Source of the DNA: Ruminococcus sp.
GTDB lineage: Bacteria; Bacillota; Clostridia; Oscillospirales; Ruminococcaceae
Assembly: GCA_015066805.1 (NCBI GenBank)
Contig: SVNP01000010.1
Coordinates: forward strand, 1-64,000
Direction of reading: 5' to 3'
DNA: 64,000 nt
Positions within the stretch are counted from its first letter, which is position 1; every line of letters starts with the position of its first letter. Of this stretch, positions 1 through 7,529 are shown in pieces. The translations under genes were made by a program, and so were the position numbers. Below the pieces are notes generated by a model. That model made no database searches. It saw nothing but the letters and a program-made list of their open reading frames with translations, and was not told where the DNA came from.

Positions 1-42
1 GGAATGTCGCCTGTTGAATACCGTCTCTCAACTGCTGCATAA
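1..42 (+). CDS. IS3-family transposase OrfB, C-terminal 13 residues
   Basis: The open frame from base 1 reads GMSPVEYRLSTAA and then TAA. The motif G-(M/L)-SP-(V/E)-x-YR is the hallmark C-terminus of IS3-family OrfB DDE transposases. Only this fragment is in the window, so activity cannot be judged. The terminal inverted repeat follows 60 bases downstream, as expected for this family. Confidence 0.8.
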   Translation, partial: GMSPVEYRLSTAA

Positions 43-127
43 TGCAGCAAAGCGACCAAGCCTGCCGCTTAATCGCTTTGCACAATGTTTTCTATTATTC
101 TTTGTCTAACTTTTGGGTGTCAGTTCA
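1..127 (+). mobile_element. IS3-family insertion sequence, right end only
   Basis: The window opens inside an insertion sequence. The first 42 bases encode the conserved C-terminus of an IS3-family transposase. Positions 103-127 (tgtctaac...cagttca) match the usual IS3/IS150-type terminal inverted repeat, which ends in CA at 126-127. The left end and most of the transposase lie outside the window. The element has landed in the leftward ATPase gene, so the stop codon of that gene (106-108) lies inside the IS end. Confidence 0.8.
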
Positions 128-1308
128 AATAATCTTCGTAAGTACTTATTTTGAAATAACTGTACCTCTGATTCACCCTCCACATAAACAAGATAATCAC
201 TGAAATAGCATTCCGTTTCTTTAATGGTTACGGTATGTTTTCCGTCTTTCAGCCATTGCAGATTCAATTTTGTAAGAATCGTGTGCAGTCTATAATCCGA
301 AGTGCGATATAATGCATATTCAACACCTTGATTGGTGAGCTCCTCAATTACTTTTGGAGAATGGGTTGTAAAAAGCAACACCGCCTTATCTTCTATACTA
401 TGATGTATGCATTCAACCAATTCCGTAATAAATGCACTATGCAAACCTATTTCTGGTTCATCTATCATGATAAGCGGATGTTTACAGCTCAACTCTGACA
501 CATAAGGAATCAACGAAATCAATAACTTCAGATATTTATACGAGTTTGTTCCATCAGAGTAATAATCCAGATTCCGTTCATTAAATTCAAATTGCTCTCC
601 ACCAAAACGCAATTTAAATACATCCTTAAATCTCGAACGAAAACTAAATGGATCCAAGCTGATTCCTTCTTCTTTGAAGGTATCTTCTATTTTCTGTTTG
701 CTTTTGATGTATCGTTCGCCATATATTGCAAAAAACGCTTCATCCAGTTTCTTAAGGTGTTCTACATTTTCCCGAGGCACCGACATCAACAAATCACCGA
801 TGATATCCCATAGTTTGTTCCATGATTGTAAATCAAGATTACGAACATTAATAAAATAAATGGGAAAATATCTTTTGATTGCATTCAGTATTTTCTCCTG
901 GTACTTCTTATCAATACTCCATACAATTCGTCCATCTCTATATTGAATCATGGTTATTGATAGCACATCAGAAACTTTCCCAAAGAACTCTTGCTGATAT
1001 TCTTGAATGAAATTCATGATTTCAGACAATTCTTTGTTGCCCTTGGATTTCATAAACATTCTCGCCAGATTAAAGGATATTGTAATGGTACACTTCTGAA
1101 CATACGGATTCACACCGTCAATTACTACATCATCTGAGTGTTGCTTATTTAGTTTGGAAAAGAAGTAGTTAACAGCATGAAACAGGGTAGACTTTCCCGT
1201 TCCATTCTTACCTAAAATACCAATTATGTGTTCATTTTGAATACATAGTTTCAAAGACTCGATTGATTTGAAATTTGTGATCTCTATACGTTTAATCAAA
1301 GCTTTCAC
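106..1308 (-). CDS. OLD-like AAA ATPase, C-terminal TOPRIM domain cut off by IS3 insertion
   Basis: This is an SMC/RecF-like AAA ATPase. It has a Walker A GKNGTGKST at about residues 33-41, a Walker B LIMIDEPEIGLHS near 280-292, and an H-loop-like FTTHSP near 314. After about residue 370 a TOPRIM domain begins (VYVEGESE), as in OLD-family nucleases, but it breaks off after a few residues. The last six residues (ELTPKS) and the TAG stop are encoded by the IS3 terminal repeat. The native gene was therefore longer, and this allele probably lacks nuclease function. It is the last gene of a leftward operon, 17 bases after the 253-aa membrane protein. OLD-type ATPases often act in DNA repair or phage defence; a defence role here is inference. 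Confidence 0.8.
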   Translation of the reverse strand: MKALIKRIEITNFKSIESLKLCIQNEHIIGILGKNGTGKSTLFHAVNYFFSKLNKQHSDDVVIDGVNPYVQKCTITISFNLARMFMKSKGNKELSEIMNFIQEYQQEFFGKVSDVLSITMIQYRDGRIVWSIDKKYQEKILNAIKRYFPIYFINVRNLDLQSWNKLWDIIGDLLMSVPRENVEHLKKLDEAFFAIYGERYIKSKQKIEDTFKEEGISLDPFSFRSRFKDVFKLRFGGEQFEFNERNLDYYSDGTNSYKYLKLLISLIPYVSELSCKHPLIMIDEPEIGLHSAFITELVECIHHSIEDKAVLLFTTHSPKVIEELTNQGVEYALYRTSDYRLHTILTKLNLQWLKDGKHTVTIKETECYFSDYLVYVEGESEVQLFQNKYLRRLFELTPKS

Positions 1309-1325
1309 CTACTCAATATTGACAT

Positions 1326-2087
1326 TCAATGAACGTAATACTCGTTCAGTTCATCATATTGAGCTTTACCGATCTCTATGCCATTCAAAGCATAGTACAT
1401 TGTATCAACGCTGATATACTCCTCATAAAGCTCATCTTTTGAAGAAATGTTACCCCGTGCATCCATCTCAAAGATCTTTCGTACCGATGCACCACCATAG
1501 CCAAATGACTGTATCAGATGCTGCGCAGCGCATATCTCTGCACTCCCACCAAATGACACTGCTTGTCTGTAATCGGTCTCAAAAAAAATGTACATGGAGG
1601 TCATATCGTCAGCCTCCGTAGCATAGTTGATCAGAAGCTCCGGCACACCATCTGCGTTGATATCGCACAAGCCATACATTACAGAGTCATTGAAAGAGTT
1701 GTCAAGCATGAAGTCCTCCAGTGCTCGAAGACTTGCGGATTCATACGTTTCATAAGGAACAGCACTTATTGTTGTCTGCGTTTTTGTAGTAATTTCTGAT
1801 GCAGTACTGGTTGTGACTTCAGAATGTGTAGTTGAAGATTCAGTAGTATAAGTTGTAACAGAACTTGTAGTGGTTTCTTCCGGGCTTGTAAATATAGTTG
1901 TTGTGATATCTGTTGTAACTGTTTCAGCATAATTAGAATTGAGAATTTCATCTTGTTCATGTTTCTCGCTATATCCTTTGTAGAAAAGTATGTATATAGC
2001 AGCTGCAATGATTACTATAAAAATGTAAATGATAACGCCAATGCTCCATGAAGCGGAGCCATTCTTTGTGACATCTGTATTGCTCAT
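1326..2087 (-). CDS. Membrane-anchored protein with Ser/Thr-rich stalk, unknown function
   Basis: A 253-aa protein. A short N-terminal cytoplasmic segment is followed by one transmembrane helix (about residues 16-36), then a low-complexity Ser/Thr/Glu stalk (about 55-110), then an outer globular domain. That domain carries an EF-hand-like CDINADGVPELLI segment, as seen in FG-GAP or dockerin-type calcium loops. The gene lies 9 bases after the 347-aa multi-pass protein and 17 bases before the ATPase, so the three are probably co-transcribed. I do not recognise the family. The topology suggests an extracellular sensor or binding domain on a stalk. Confidence 0.7.
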   Translation of the reverse strand: MSNTDVTKNGSASWSIGVIIYIFIVIIAAAIYILFYKGYSEKHEQDEILNSNYAETVTTDITTTIFTSPEETTTSSVTTYTTESSTTHSEVTTSTASEITTKTQTTISAVPYETYESASLRALEDFMLDNSFNDSVMYGLCDINADGVPELLINYATEADDMTSMYIFFETDYRQAVSFGGSAEICAAQHLIQSFGYGGASVRKIFEMDARGNISSKDELYEEYISVDTMYYALNGIEIGKAQYDELNEYYVH

Positions 2088-2096
2088 AGATAATCC

Positions 2097-3140
2097 TCAC
2101 CTCTTCATTTCATTATCGATATCAATATCGATCTTACTTACATCAGACGTTTTTATTCCTGTAAAAATCATTTTAAACGCAATACTCATTATGCTGACTG
2201 CTGAACCTATTACGAAAGCGATAAGCGCAATATACAGAAACATATTCATGATGTCCGGAATAAATGGAAGTGGTGAGCCGAAATAACGAAGTCCCCCCGA
2301 AACAATAGTTCCAATTGCAGCATACAGCAAGGGACTAAAAAAATCCATAAATGAAGCAGAAGGTGTGACGATTTCAATGATCATAAGGACGAATAGCGCA
2401 AGTATAGTTAATACGATGAATACAACACACGCGTATTCGGTGATTCCATCCAGATCGACCATTATCTGTAGATCATTGCTGTGAAACATATTGAAATAAT
2501 AGTATAACGTAATAGAAAGAATTAAGCAGGCAATGTTGGAGGAAAAAAACTTTGACGCGAAATTCTTTTCGGTATAACCAAACATAAGTGCAAAAACAAG
2601 TCCCATAACAAGAAAAGACAACAGTATGACTAAGAGTTTGGAAATTGCGGTGATTTCACGAATGATTGGCAACACTCCGATGCATCCGAAAGCAAATCCA
2701 CAATAAAAAGCAAATCGGAACAATTTCACCATAACAATATTATGATTCTTCGTGAATTTAAGTGCTGCTGTAATAAAGATATCATAGCCATATATCAAAA
2801 AGCAAGCGACTGCTCCGACAAAGCAGAATGTCATTCCGTAATAGCAAATGTTATGATTCAATTTCTCAGGAAAGTTAATTACGTCAAGACGGTTATTTAT
2901 CGAGCATGAAAAAGCATACATGACACTCATAAAACAAGCAGAAATGAGCAGTGATAAACCTGATACTATAAAGTGATGTTTTGTATTTATCTTTTGGAAT
3001 AGATAGATACAAAGACTTATAGCTGCCATTATCCCAAAAAAAGTAGAAATCAATACAGTGATCGGGAATAAAAAGCCACATACTCCAAAAACTAAAGCCC
3101 CTATCATCGAAAAAATAAAGCATTTAACACTAACCGGCAT
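2097..3140 (-). CDS. Multi-pass membrane protein, unknown function
   Basis: A 347-aa protein made almost entirely of hydrophobic helices. I count about nine or ten likely transmembrane segments. They are joined by short loops, and the C-terminal tail is charged and rich in Asp and Lys. A strong Shine-Dalgarno (AAAGGAGG) precedes the ATG. It follows the 55-aa Cys-rich gene by 72 bases and precedes the single-pass stalk protein by 9, so it sits in the leftward operon that ends in the interrupted ATPase. No transporter signature is recognisable. The ORF, ribosome site and operon position make it a real gene. Confidence 0.7.
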   Translation of the reverse strand: MPVSVKCFIFSMIGALVFGVCGFLFPITVLISTFFGIMAAISLCIYLFQKINTKHHFIVSGLSLLISACFMSVMYAFSCSINNRLDVINFPEKLNHNICYYGMTFCFVGAVACFLIYGYDIFITAALKFTKNHNIVMVKLFRFAFYCGFAFGCIGVLPIIREITAISKLLVILLSFLVMGLVFALMFGYTEKNFASKFFSSNIACLILSITLYYYFNMFHSNDLQIMVDLDGITEYACVVFIVLTILALFVLMIIEIVTPSASFMDFFSPLLYAAIGTIVSGGLRYFGSPLPFIPDIMNMFLYIALIAFVIGSAVSIMSIAFKMIFTGIKTSDVSKIDIDIDNEMKR

Positions 3141-3212
3141 ATTAGAACCTCCTTTAACTTAGCTGGGATTTTACTTAGCATATGCTGCAACATATTAATC
3201 GTATATTTATCA

Positions 3213-3380
3213 TTACTTATCACTCTCCTTTTCAACTATCGGTATATCCCGCTTAATGATAGGCTCATGAAATGGATGCGTCTTTTTATTGCTTAATCTG
3301 CATTTGGAGCATGGATTCTGCGTGCATTTGATCATTCCTAAGTGATAAGGACAGCTCAGGCATTTTTTTAATAATTTCAA
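3213..3380 (-). CDS. 55-aa Cys-rich small protein, TTG start
   Basis: This short ORF starts with TTG at 3380, six bases after a good ribosome site (GGAGGG, 3387-3392). It encodes a basic protein with Cys at about residues 7, 10, 19, 24 and 27 (CxxC, then CxxxxCxxC), which resembles a small zinc- or metal-binding knuckle. It is the first gene after the consensus leftward promoter at 3452-3480 and comes before the membrane protein, ATPase operon. No homologue is recognised. The gene call rests on the promoter, the ribosome site and the Cys pattern. Confidence 0.55.
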   Translation of the reverse strand: MKLLKKCLSCPYHLGMIKCTQNPCSKCRLSNKKTHPFHEPIIKRDIPIVEKESDK

Positions 3381-3451
3381 AGCGCTCCCTCCAAAAAGAG
3401 TTAAGTGCGAGTTGCATCAAAATATCACACCATCCGACAGGATTAACATCT

Positions 3452-3480
3452 ATTATACACTATAAGTTCTTGTTTGTCAA
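3452..3480 (-). promoter_or_regulatory. Sigma-A promoter for the leftward membrane/ATPase operon
   Basis: On the minus strand TTGACA (3475-3480) and TATAAT (3452-3457) are separated by 17 bases, a perfect consensus. The start of transcription would fall near 3445, about 50 bases before the 55-aa ORF. Confidence 0.75.
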
Positions 3481-3553
3481 CCCCGAGAGTTTATGTATAT
3501 CCACCAAAATTTGTAGTACAATAGGAGAGAAATCACCGAAAAGGATGGAAGAA

Positions 3554-3883
3554 ATGCGGAATATCGACTATAAACAAATGGGACAGCGTGTACGTACACA
3601 ACGAGAACTTTTAGGGTATACCCGAGAACAGTTGGCAGAAGCCCTGGATGTGTCCACAAAATTCTGCGCAGATATTGAACTGGGGGTAAAGGGCATGTCG
3701 ATTCAGACCCTTGCCAAGCTATCCGATCTGCTTTGTATGTCCACAGATGAGATTTTGTTTGGTGCGACACCAAACGCACAGCTCCATACGCTTTCTGCAC
3801 TGATCGCCAAATGTCCCGAGCAATATCAGACAGAGCTGATTGCGATTATAAGAGCTTTTCTATCCGCAGTGGAAAAGGACTGA
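3554..3883 (+). CDS. Xre-family helix-turn-helix regulator
   Basis: A protein of about 109 aa with an N-terminal Xre/cro-type HTH: MGQRVRTQRELLGYTREQLA, then VSTKFCADIELG as the recognition helix. A short helical C-terminus follows. The start at 3554 is chosen because AAGGA (3541-3545) is spaced 8 bases before it; an in-frame ATG at 3545 is possible. A weak TACAAT -10 lies at 3517-3522. It sits at the left edge of the mobilizable element, opposite the mobilization genes, and would be expected to control element genes. It is a typical accessory regulator and its target is unknown. Confidence 0.8.
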   Translation: MRNIDYKQMGQRVRTQRELLGYTREQLAEALDVSTKFCADIELGVKGMSIQTLAKLSDLLCMSTDEILFGATPNAQLHTLSALIAKCPEQYQTELIAIIRAFLSAVEKD

Positions 3884-3904
3884 CACGAACATCATATGCA
3901 CGAA

Positions 3905-3924
3905 AGCCCGCCGATTGGCGGGCT
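3905..3924. terminator. Bidirectional hairpin terminator
   Basis: A perfect 8-bp stem AGCCCGCC/GGCGGGCT with a GATT loop lies between the converging Xre and relaxase genes. Confidence 0.6.
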
Positions 3925-3937
3925 ATTCCTATATCTG

Positions 3938-4411
3938 CTACTCAAATACAAATCTACAAGGGCGTTGGGTCAGTGCAGATACATAGTCACAAAATGCTTG
4001 TACATTCGTTGCGCTGCTGTGATACATCATACCGTTGATGTAGCTGACTGAATTGATGACAATATGACAGTGATAGAACGAGCTCTGCCGATGTTTTTCA
4101 TGCACACACCAAAGCACCTGATACTGTGAGTGAAAATAAGCAGCGATCTGTCTGCTCAAAATACAAGCTCTTTGCGTATCTCTGACCGATTGGTCAAAGG
4201 AAACCACAAAATGCATCAGTGGATTGCCGCTTGTCTTGCCGAAGTACGCCTTTACCTGCATCATCTGGTGCACGGTGTATTCCAATTGATACGGATCAAC
4301 CCCGTACCCGTCACAGTCGATGTTTCTTTCCGCATTTTCAAGATAGCGGCAGGCATTGAGCAGATATCGCTCTCCGCCATATGTATCACGCTTTACTTTA
4401 ACAATGACCAT
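3938..4411 (-). CDS. Minimal relaxase (mobilization nuclease domain)
   Basis: A 157-aa protein corresponding to only the nuclease core of a MOBP-like relaxase. An N-terminal ACRYLEN segment carries the likely catalytic Tyr. MHFVVSFD forms the central strand. A YHCHIVINSV motif near residue 117 supplies the His metal-binding cluster. Relaxases of this class normally exceed 300 aa and carry extra C-terminal domains, which are absent here. The start overlaps the MobC-like gene by 19 bases, which suggests translational coupling. It would nick the element at an origin of transfer, to be carried by a helper conjugation system. Confidence 0.75.
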   Translation of the reverse strand: MVIVKVKRDTYGGERYLLNACRYLENAERNIDCDGYGVDPYQLEYTVHQMMQVKAYFGKTSGNPLMHFVVSFDQSVRDTQRACILSRQIAAYFHSQYQVLWCVHEKHRQSSFYHCHIVINSVSYINGMMYHSSATNVQAFCDYVSALTQRPCRFVFE

Positions 4412-4671
4412 ATATCGTTCGCCTCCTTTCTCATTTCATTGAGCGCTTCTGGTTCCAGTTTTCCTTCGATCCGAACGGCTGTATTGAGGAGATTCTGTAT
4501 CCGAACGAGCAGTTCCGGTCGCATACCATGTCCGGGATGCATTGACTGCTCCACCATATAAGCAGATACGGATTGTTTTCGCTGCTTGGCGAGGCATACA
4601 ATGTTTTGATCTTCTTCCTCAGTCATACGCACTGATCGAATGACATCTTTCTTTTCTGATTGTTTTCTCAT
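4393..4671 (-). CDS. mobC: MobC-like relaxosome accessory protein
   Basis: A 92-aa protein. Its N-terminal half (RSVRMTEEEDQNIVCLAKQ) looks like a ribbon-helix-helix DNA-binding domain, as in MobC/MbeC relaxosome proteins, and its C-terminal half is helical. The start at 4671 is fixed by GGAGG eight bases upstream; longer in-frame ATGs lack a ribosome site. It is coupled to the downstream minimal relaxase. The likely origin of transfer lies in the AT-rich DNA just upstream (4672-4879), but I could not identify a nick site. Confidence 0.7.
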   Translation of the reverse strand: MRKQSEKKDVIRSVRMTEEEDQNIVCLAKQRKQSVSAYMVEQSMHPGHGMRPELLVRIQNLLNTAVRIEGKLEPEALNEMRKEANDIWSLLK

Positions 4672-4770
4672 AGTCAAATCCTCCATAATTATCATAATAT
4701 TCATATTACAGGTCTCTCGCTTCGCTCGTTCTTATCATATTGTATTACATTTTTGAAGATTTTGATTTTT

Positions 4771-4793
4771 GCCTGCATATGCAGGCGATTTTT
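4771..4793. terminator. Palindrome with T-tract
   Basis: A perfect 16-bp palindrome GCCTGCATATGCAGGC is followed by GATTTTTTT in the intergenic region between mobC and the DUF960 gene. It may be a rho-independent terminator, or part of an origin-of-transfer region. Confidence 0.45.
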
Positions 4794-4879
4794 TTCGTTT
4801 TCCATATATATATGATTACTGTGATGCCACAGAGGCGGAAGCTCAAGGCGCATTCAATCAACGAAAGGAGGAAAGAATC

Positions 4880-5164
4880 ATGTTTCGGAATCCACGTTAC
4901 CTGACAAAAGGAATCGAAGGAACTGTTCCTATTGTCATGCAGCAATTCCTGTGGCAATGCATTGACGCAATGCCCGAGCCAAAAGACTACCTGCAGGTAT
5001 TCGAGCTGGGAGCCATCAACGGTATGCAGCGTATCTGCCACACATCGGAGCAGCCGTACTACCGTATGGAGTATCTGCTCCCCACGCCCGAACCGATCAC
5101 CGCAAAGATTTATGTGATCGACGACAATACGCACAGCACCATGCTGCTTGCGGAAGAATACTGA
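4880..5164 (+). CDS. DUF960 family protein
   Basis: A 94-aa protein beginning MFRNPRYLTKGI and carrying the internal LWQCIDAMPEPKDYLQVFEL segment split by this family's usual spacing. It matches the DUF960 family of small Firmicutes proteins of unknown function. The start at 4880 is set by AAAGGAGG about 7 bases upstream; upstream in-frame codons lack a ribosome site. A terminator follows directly at 5167-5195, so it is probably transcribed separately from the amidoligase. DUF960 genes are common on Firmicutes mobile elements, and their role is not known. Confidence 0.75.
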   Translation: MFRNPRYLTKGIEGTVPIVMQQFLWQCIDAMPEPKDYLQVFELGAINGMQRICHTSEQPYYRMEYLLPTPEPITAKIYVIDDNTHSTMLLAEEY

Positions 5165-5166
5165 AT

Positions 5167-5195
5167 GCCCCTGTCAATCGACAGGGGCAATTTTT
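5167..5195 (+). terminator. Rho-independent terminator after DUF960 gene
   Basis: A 9-bp perfect stem GCCCCTGTC/GACAGGGGC with an AATC loop is followed by AATTTTT. Confidence 0.85.
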
Positions 5196-5211
5196 GTTTA
5201 TGGAGGTTTCA

Positions 5212-6300
5212 ATGGAAAACGAAAGAATCTGTGTCCTGTGCGAATGCACCTTAGAAAACGATGACGACTGTGTGGAGGTGGAAGATTCCATCGTCTGTTC
5301 GGATTGCTCCTGTGAGGAATGTACTGTCTGCCAATGCTGCGGTCGTCGGGTATTCAACGTTAACGCGACCGCTGACGAGCATATTTGCGTCTGTGATTCC
5401 TGCTATGAACGCTGCTACACCCGCTGCGAGCAATGCAGCCGCATCATTCATTCGGATGATGTGTACGGCGATGAAGATGAAGAATACTGTGCGGATTGTT
5501 ACAGCCGCCAAAATCAGGCCATACGGGAATACGGTTATAAGCCCCGCCCTGTATTTTACGGCAGCGGCAGCCGCTTCTTCGGCGTGGAGCTGGAGATCGA
5601 CTACGGCGGACGTGACGAGGACAATGCCGAAGCGCTGCTGGAAATCGCCAACCGTCACCACAAGCATATCTACATCAAATCCGACGGCAGTCTGGATGAC
5701 GGTATGGAGATTGTAACGCACCCCATGTCTCTTGTCTATCACCTGGAGGAGTTTCCGTGGGAAGATTTGCTACATCAGGCAGTGCATATGGAATACCGTT
5801 CCCACCAAACAAGCACCTGCGGTCTGCATATTCATGTGGATCGGACAAGTCTGGGCACCAATCAGGCGATACAGGAGGAGACGATCTCACGCATCCTCTA
5901 CTTTGTGGAGGCCCACTGGAATGAGATGCTGCGGTTTTCACGCAGGAGCGAAGCCAATATGAACCGCTGGGCGGCACGCTACGGCTATGAGCATCAGCCG
6001 AAAGCCATTCTGGATAAGGCAAAAAGCGCCTATGGAAGATATACTGCCGTCAATCTCTGCAACGAACACACCATTGAGTTCCGGATGTTCCGCGGCACCC
6101 TGCGGCGCAACACGCTGTTTGCGACTCTGCAGCTGGTAGAGCATATCTGCAATGCGGCACTGTATCTGTCCGATGAGGAGATCAAGGGGCTGTCATGGTC
6201 GGACTTTGTATTGCACATCAACGAGACGGAGCTGATTCAATACCTGAAAGAACGCCGCCTGTATATCAACGAAGAAATCAAAACAGAGGAGGAATTGTAA
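5212..6300 (+). CDS. Amidoligase_2 family enzyme with Cys-rich zinc-binding N-terminus
   Basis: A 362-aa protein. Residues 1-105 contain about 20 Cys in CxxC pairs and resemble several treble-clef or LIM-like zinc knuckles. Residues 115-355 form a glutamine-synthetase-fold amidoligase (Amidoligase_2), with FFGVELEID, the substrate/metal motif TCGLHIHVD near 207-215, and EFRMFRGTL near 290. Family members are predicted to form amide bonds using ATP. The start at 5212 follows GGAGG. The stop overlaps the start of a 39-aa ORF (TAATG), and a class II glutamine amidotransferase follows. The three are likely one transcript, suggesting a peptide- or metabolite-amidating pathway. The substrate is not known. 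Confidence 0.8.
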   Translation: MENERICVLCECTLENDDDCVEVEDSIVCSDCSCEECTVCQCCGRRVFNVNATADEHICVCDSCYERCYTRCEQCSRIIHSDDVYGDEDEEYCADCYSRQNQAIREYGYKPRPVFYGSGSRFFGVELEIDYGGRDEDNAEALLEIANRHHKHIYIKSDGSLDDGMEIVTHPMSLVYHLEEFPWEDLLHQAVHMEYRSHQTSTCGLHIHVDRTSLGTNQAIQEETISRILYFVEAHWNEMLRFSRRSEANMNRWAARYGYEHQPKAILDKAKSAYGRYTAVNLCNEHTIEFRMFRGTLRRNTLFATLQLVEHICNAALYLSDEEIKGLSWSDFVLHINETELIQYLKERRLYINEEIKTEEEL

Positions 6301-6419
6301 TGAAAAATGCATGTAAGATTCTGACGGTGATCGGGATGATGCTGCAGCTGATCCCGTTCCTGATTCAGATGCAGGAGGACGATTCTGCGCCCCTTCTGTG
6401 GGGCGATATTCTGAAATAA
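6300..6419 (+). CDS. 39-aa small protein between amidoligase and amidotransferase
   Basis: The ORF starts at an ATG overlapping the amidoligase stop codon (TAATG), with GAGGAGG just upstream. It ends 13 bases before the amidotransferase. The peptide has a basic N-terminus (MKNACK), a hydrophobic stretch of about 17 residues suitable for one membrane helix, and an acidic tail (QEDDSAP...GDILK) with a single Cys. Overlapping start, ribosome site and position support translation. It could be a membrane-anchoring subunit or the substrate of the flanking enzymes; neither is shown by the sequence. Confidence 0.55.
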   Translation: MKNACKILTVIGMMLQLIPFLIQMQEDDSAPLLWGDILK

Positions 6420-6432
6420 GGAGGAAAAAGCA

Positions 6433-7389
6433 ATGTGTGCATTATTCGGTTTTCTGGATTACGGCAAGCAGACATCTCATAAGACTCTGCAGAAGCTGGT
6501 GCAGCTTCTTGCCCATGCATCGGAGGTGCGTGGTACTCATGCCAGCGGGATCTCATATATTCAAAACAACGAGCTGAAAATCTACAAACGCCCCAAGCCT
6601 GCCCACAAGATGCATTTCCGTATTCCCGACAATACTACGGCTCTTATGGGACATACCCGCTTTACTACCCAGGGCGATCAGAAGAAAAACTGCAACAACC
6701 ATCCGTTTCGCGGCTATGCAGATATGCCCTTTGCTCTTGCGCATAACGGCGTGCTGTACAATGATGATTCTCTGCGCAGAGAGAAGAATCTCCCTGCTAC
6801 CGACATTGAAACGGACAGCTACATTGCGGTACAGCTGATCGAATCCCAGAGGAAGCTGTCCTTTGAGTCCCTGCGTTATGCAGCAGAGGCAGTGCGTGGA
6901 TATTTCACCTTCACCTTGCTGGATATGCAGAATCGGCTTTACTTTGTCAAGGGTGAAAGTCCCCTGTATCTGCTGCATTTCCCTGCGACGGGGCTTTATG
7001 TGTATGCATCTACCAAGGAAATCATGGAGGATGCTCTTCGGCGTATGCATCTCCAATGGCAGAAGCACACGGTGATCGACGTAACGGAGGGCGAAATCCT
7101 TTGTATTGACTCGTGTGGCAGCATCACCCGTGACTGCTACACGGTACAGAAGGATTCCTATGGGTTCAGTTATCGCTATCCTCAATCCTATTATCCATGG
7201 GAGGACACTTTCCATTCCCCACGGCTCCACGCTGAGTACCATCTGCTGGCAGACCTATGCGGCTACTACGGTGTGACGCCCGAAGAAGTGCAGTATCTCT
7301 TTGATATGGGCTACACCTACGATGAGGTAGAGGCGTTTCTGATGGATCCCGGAGCTTTGCAGGCGGAGCTTGCCTGTGCGGAGGTATGA
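6433..7389 (+). CDS. Class II (Ntn-type) glutamine amidotransferase
   Basis: A 318-aa protein with an intact Gn_AT_II fold: catalytic Cys2 (MCALFGF), GTHASG near 36, the Arg loop GHTRFTTQG near 74-82, NHPF, and the oxyanion pair in LAHNG near 104, followed by TDIETDSY. This is the glutaminase domain of GlmS/PurF-type enzymes without a synthase domain, so it should release ammonia from glutamine for a partner. The partner is probably the amidoligase encoded immediately upstream. AAGGAGG precedes the ATG. The C-terminal ~60 residues are extra and helical, with a UBA-like pattern (GVTPEEVQYLFDMGYTYDEV). Confidence 0.85.
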   Translation: MCALFGFLDYGKQTSHKTLQKLVQLLAHASEVRGTHASGISYIQNNELKIYKRPKPAHKMHFRIPDNTTALMGHTRFTTQGDQKKNCNNHPFRGYADMPFALAHNGVLYNDDSLRREKNLPATDIETDSYIAVQLIESQRKLSFESLRYAAEAVRGYFTFTLLDMQNRLYFVKGESPLYLLHFPATGLYVYASTKEIMEDALRRMHLQWQKHTVIDVTEGEILCIDSCGSITRDCYTVQKDSYGFSYRYPQSYYPWEDTFHSPRLHAEYHLLADLCGYYGVTPEEVQYLFDMGYTYDEVEAFLMDPGALQAELACAEV

Positions 7390-7410
7390 ACGCAGCCACA
7401 TGGTATTCTG

Positions 7411-7424
7411 AAAGGTATACCTTT
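7411..7424. repeat. 14-bp perfect palindrome
   Basis: AAAGGTATACCTTT lies between the amidotransferase stop and the resolvase leader. It may be an operator or a recombinase site; no direct evidence. Confidence 0.35.
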
Positions 7425-7453
7425 TGAGATAAGCGAAAAACAACGAATATAGT

Positions 7454-7515
7454 GTTCCAAAAAGTGCGGTTCTGACTTTTGGAATGTACCGAAAGTCACC
7501 GCAGCTTTTTGGAAC
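7454..7515 (+). repeat. Long inverted repeat upstream of the resolvase
   Basis: GTTCCAAAAAG-TGCGGT (7454-7470) pairs with ACCGCAGCTTTTTGGAAC (7498-7515) with one bulge, and inner GACTTT/AAAGTC extends the stem. It lies directly before the resolvase ribosome site (GGAGG at 7521). It could be a res-type binding site, a translation-control hairpin or an element-internal crossover site. Confidence 0.55.
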
Positions 7516-7529
7516 AGATCGGAGGCAGT

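Noticed and set aside
3470-3553. Longer N-terminus for the Xre regulator
   Set aside because: The extra codons overlap the leftward promoter and the regulator's own -10; the ribosome site fits the later ATG.
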